Source of the DNA: Bin5 sp965200685
GTDB lineage: Bacteria > Chloroflexota > Anaerolineae > Caldilineales > Caldilineaceae
NCBI GenBank assembly: GCA_965200685.1
Contig: OZ241379.1
Span: 310,001 to 374,000, forward strand
Length of the DNA: 64,000 bases
Reading direction: 5' to 3'
Position numbers and translations under genes: made by a program. The notes under the pieces are model-generated. The model ran no database searches. It saw only the letters and a program-made list of their open reading frames with translations, and was not told the origin of the DNA. This document shows, in pieces, positions 63,467-64,000 of this stretch; the stretch's first letter is position 1, and every line of letters starts with the position of its first letter.

Positions 63467-64000
63467 GTGCCAGACATTTCTGCTTCAAACACAGTTGAGG
63501 GCGTGAAATTTGCCACATTACGCGCCTACAGCGATGAACGAGGACACTTTTTGGAAACATTCCGCAAGGAGTGGTTCCCAGAACGCAGCTGGGAACGAGT
63601 GCAGACAAATGTCAGCTATTCAAACGCAGGTGTGCTACGAGGGCTGCACTTCCACTACCAACAGGTGGACTACTGGTTCTGTCTACAGGGGCGCATGCAG
63701 GTGGTGCTGGCAGATCTGCGCCCGCACAGCCCGACATTTCGGAAAACAGAAACGCTGGAGATCGGCGTAGAAAACCCTCTGGGAATTTTTATTCCAGTGG
63801 GAGTGGCTCACGGCTTTCTGGCCCTCACGGACGCAACCCTCACATACATTGTGGACAACTACTACGACAGCAGCGACGAGCACGGCATAGCCTGGAACGA
63901 CCCTCAGTTGGCTGTGGATTGGGGCATCACCAACCCGATTCTCTCCGAACGGGACCGAGCCAATCCCATGCTGGCGGAGTTGCCAGCGCATCAACTGCCA
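63467..64000 (+). CDS. rfbC: dTDP-4-dehydrorhamnose 3,5-epimerase-like protein (3' end beyond window)
   Basis: An open frame from GTG 63467 (AGGA about 8 nt upstream) runs 178 codons to the window edge without a stop. It matches the RmlC cupin: DERGHFLETFRKEWFP (about 28-43), the catalytic His in GVLRGLHFHYQ, VDYWFCLQGRMQVVLADLRP, ENPLGIFIPVGVAHGFLAL and the catalytic Tyr in YIVDNYYD, then DPQLAVDWGI. The family is about 180 residues, so little is missing. It epimerises the 4-keto sugar in dTDP-L-rhamnose synthesis; rfbD lies at 5562-6404. A related sugar 3- or 5-epimerase is possible. Other rhamnose genes may follow outside the window. Confidence 0.8.
   Translation, partial: MPDISASNTVEGVKFATLRAYSDERGHFLETFRKEWFPERSWERVQTNVSYSNAGVLRGLHFHYQQVDYWFCLQGRMQVVLADLRPHSPTFRKTETLEIGVENPLGIFIPVGVAHGFLALTDATLTYIVDNYYDSSDEHGIAWNDPQLAVDWGITNPILSERDRANPMLAELPAHQLP

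Overview
The window looks like a chromosomal segment of a member of the Chloroflexota, most likely an Anaerolineae/Caldilineae-type lineage. This placement is an inference. It rests on a secreted protein with a long Thr-Pro stalk and FLPLVR-type C-terminal motifs, a very long O-antigen-ligase/TPR protein, the long DHH-CBS form of tRNA nucleotidyltransferase, a B12-riboswitch salvage operon and moderately high GC. No rRNA, tRNA, CRISPR array, IS element or prophage was recognised.

Layout. 0-14.7 kb is mostly housekeeping: FmdE-like protein, mnmA, two small membrane proteins, GNAT-type genes, a family 2 glycosyltransferase with rfbD, a tightly coupled operon (alpha-oxoamine synthase, an uncharacterised protein, 8-oxoguanine deaminase-like amidohydrolase), a 908-residue tRNA nucleotidyltransferase and coaBC. 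14.7-31.6 kb is envelope-rich: a decayed coiled-coil gene, a 22-repeat plant-type LRR protein with a minisatellite stalk, a 2044-residue alpha-2-macroglobulin lipoprotein behind a VTT membrane protein, a frameshifted double cyclophilin, a WecA/MraY-type transferase and an O-antigen ligase/TPR protein. 31.6-35.4 kb holds a UvrD-like helicase, an AAA ATPase and a DUF4276-like fragment (possible defence remnant). 36-42.3 kb carries a membrane glycosyltransferase, an orphan FtsX-type permease and a sulfatase. 42.3-44.6 kb is an AT-richer type II restriction-modification pair.

44.6-49.1 kb is a heterodimeric ABC exporter with a consensus promoter, a ~400-nt leader, upstream ORFs and two terminators whose inner arms can pair with each other. 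It resembles the architecture of a leader-peptide attenuator such as bmrB-bmrCD and is the best candidate for an undescribed regulatory system here. 49.2-56.5 kb holds a quinoprotein dehydrogenase/cytochrome c fusion, an SDR, an oligopeptide-type ABC importer (SBP plus two permeases) and a cytochrome c lipoprotein. 56.5-62.9 kb is a cobinamide/cobalamin uptake and salvage operon on the minus strand (btuF-cobS-cobU-btuC-btuD-ATR-ferredoxin) under a cobalamin riboswitch with a terminator. The last kilobase has an FmdB-type zinc ribbon, a hisZ-like stub and an rfbC-like gene cut by the window edge; with rfbD at the other end this suggests dTDP-rhamnose synthesis in the genome.

A recurring theme is decay. 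At least three 5' gene stubs are still translationally coupled to intact genes, and there are frameshifts in the cyclophilin lipoprotein, the LRR gene terminus and the coiled-coil gene. This suggests ongoing gene loss by small deletions. Promoter-like pairs with exactly 17-bp spacers recur (TTGACA/TATACT, TTGACG/TATAAT, TTGCAT/TACAAT).
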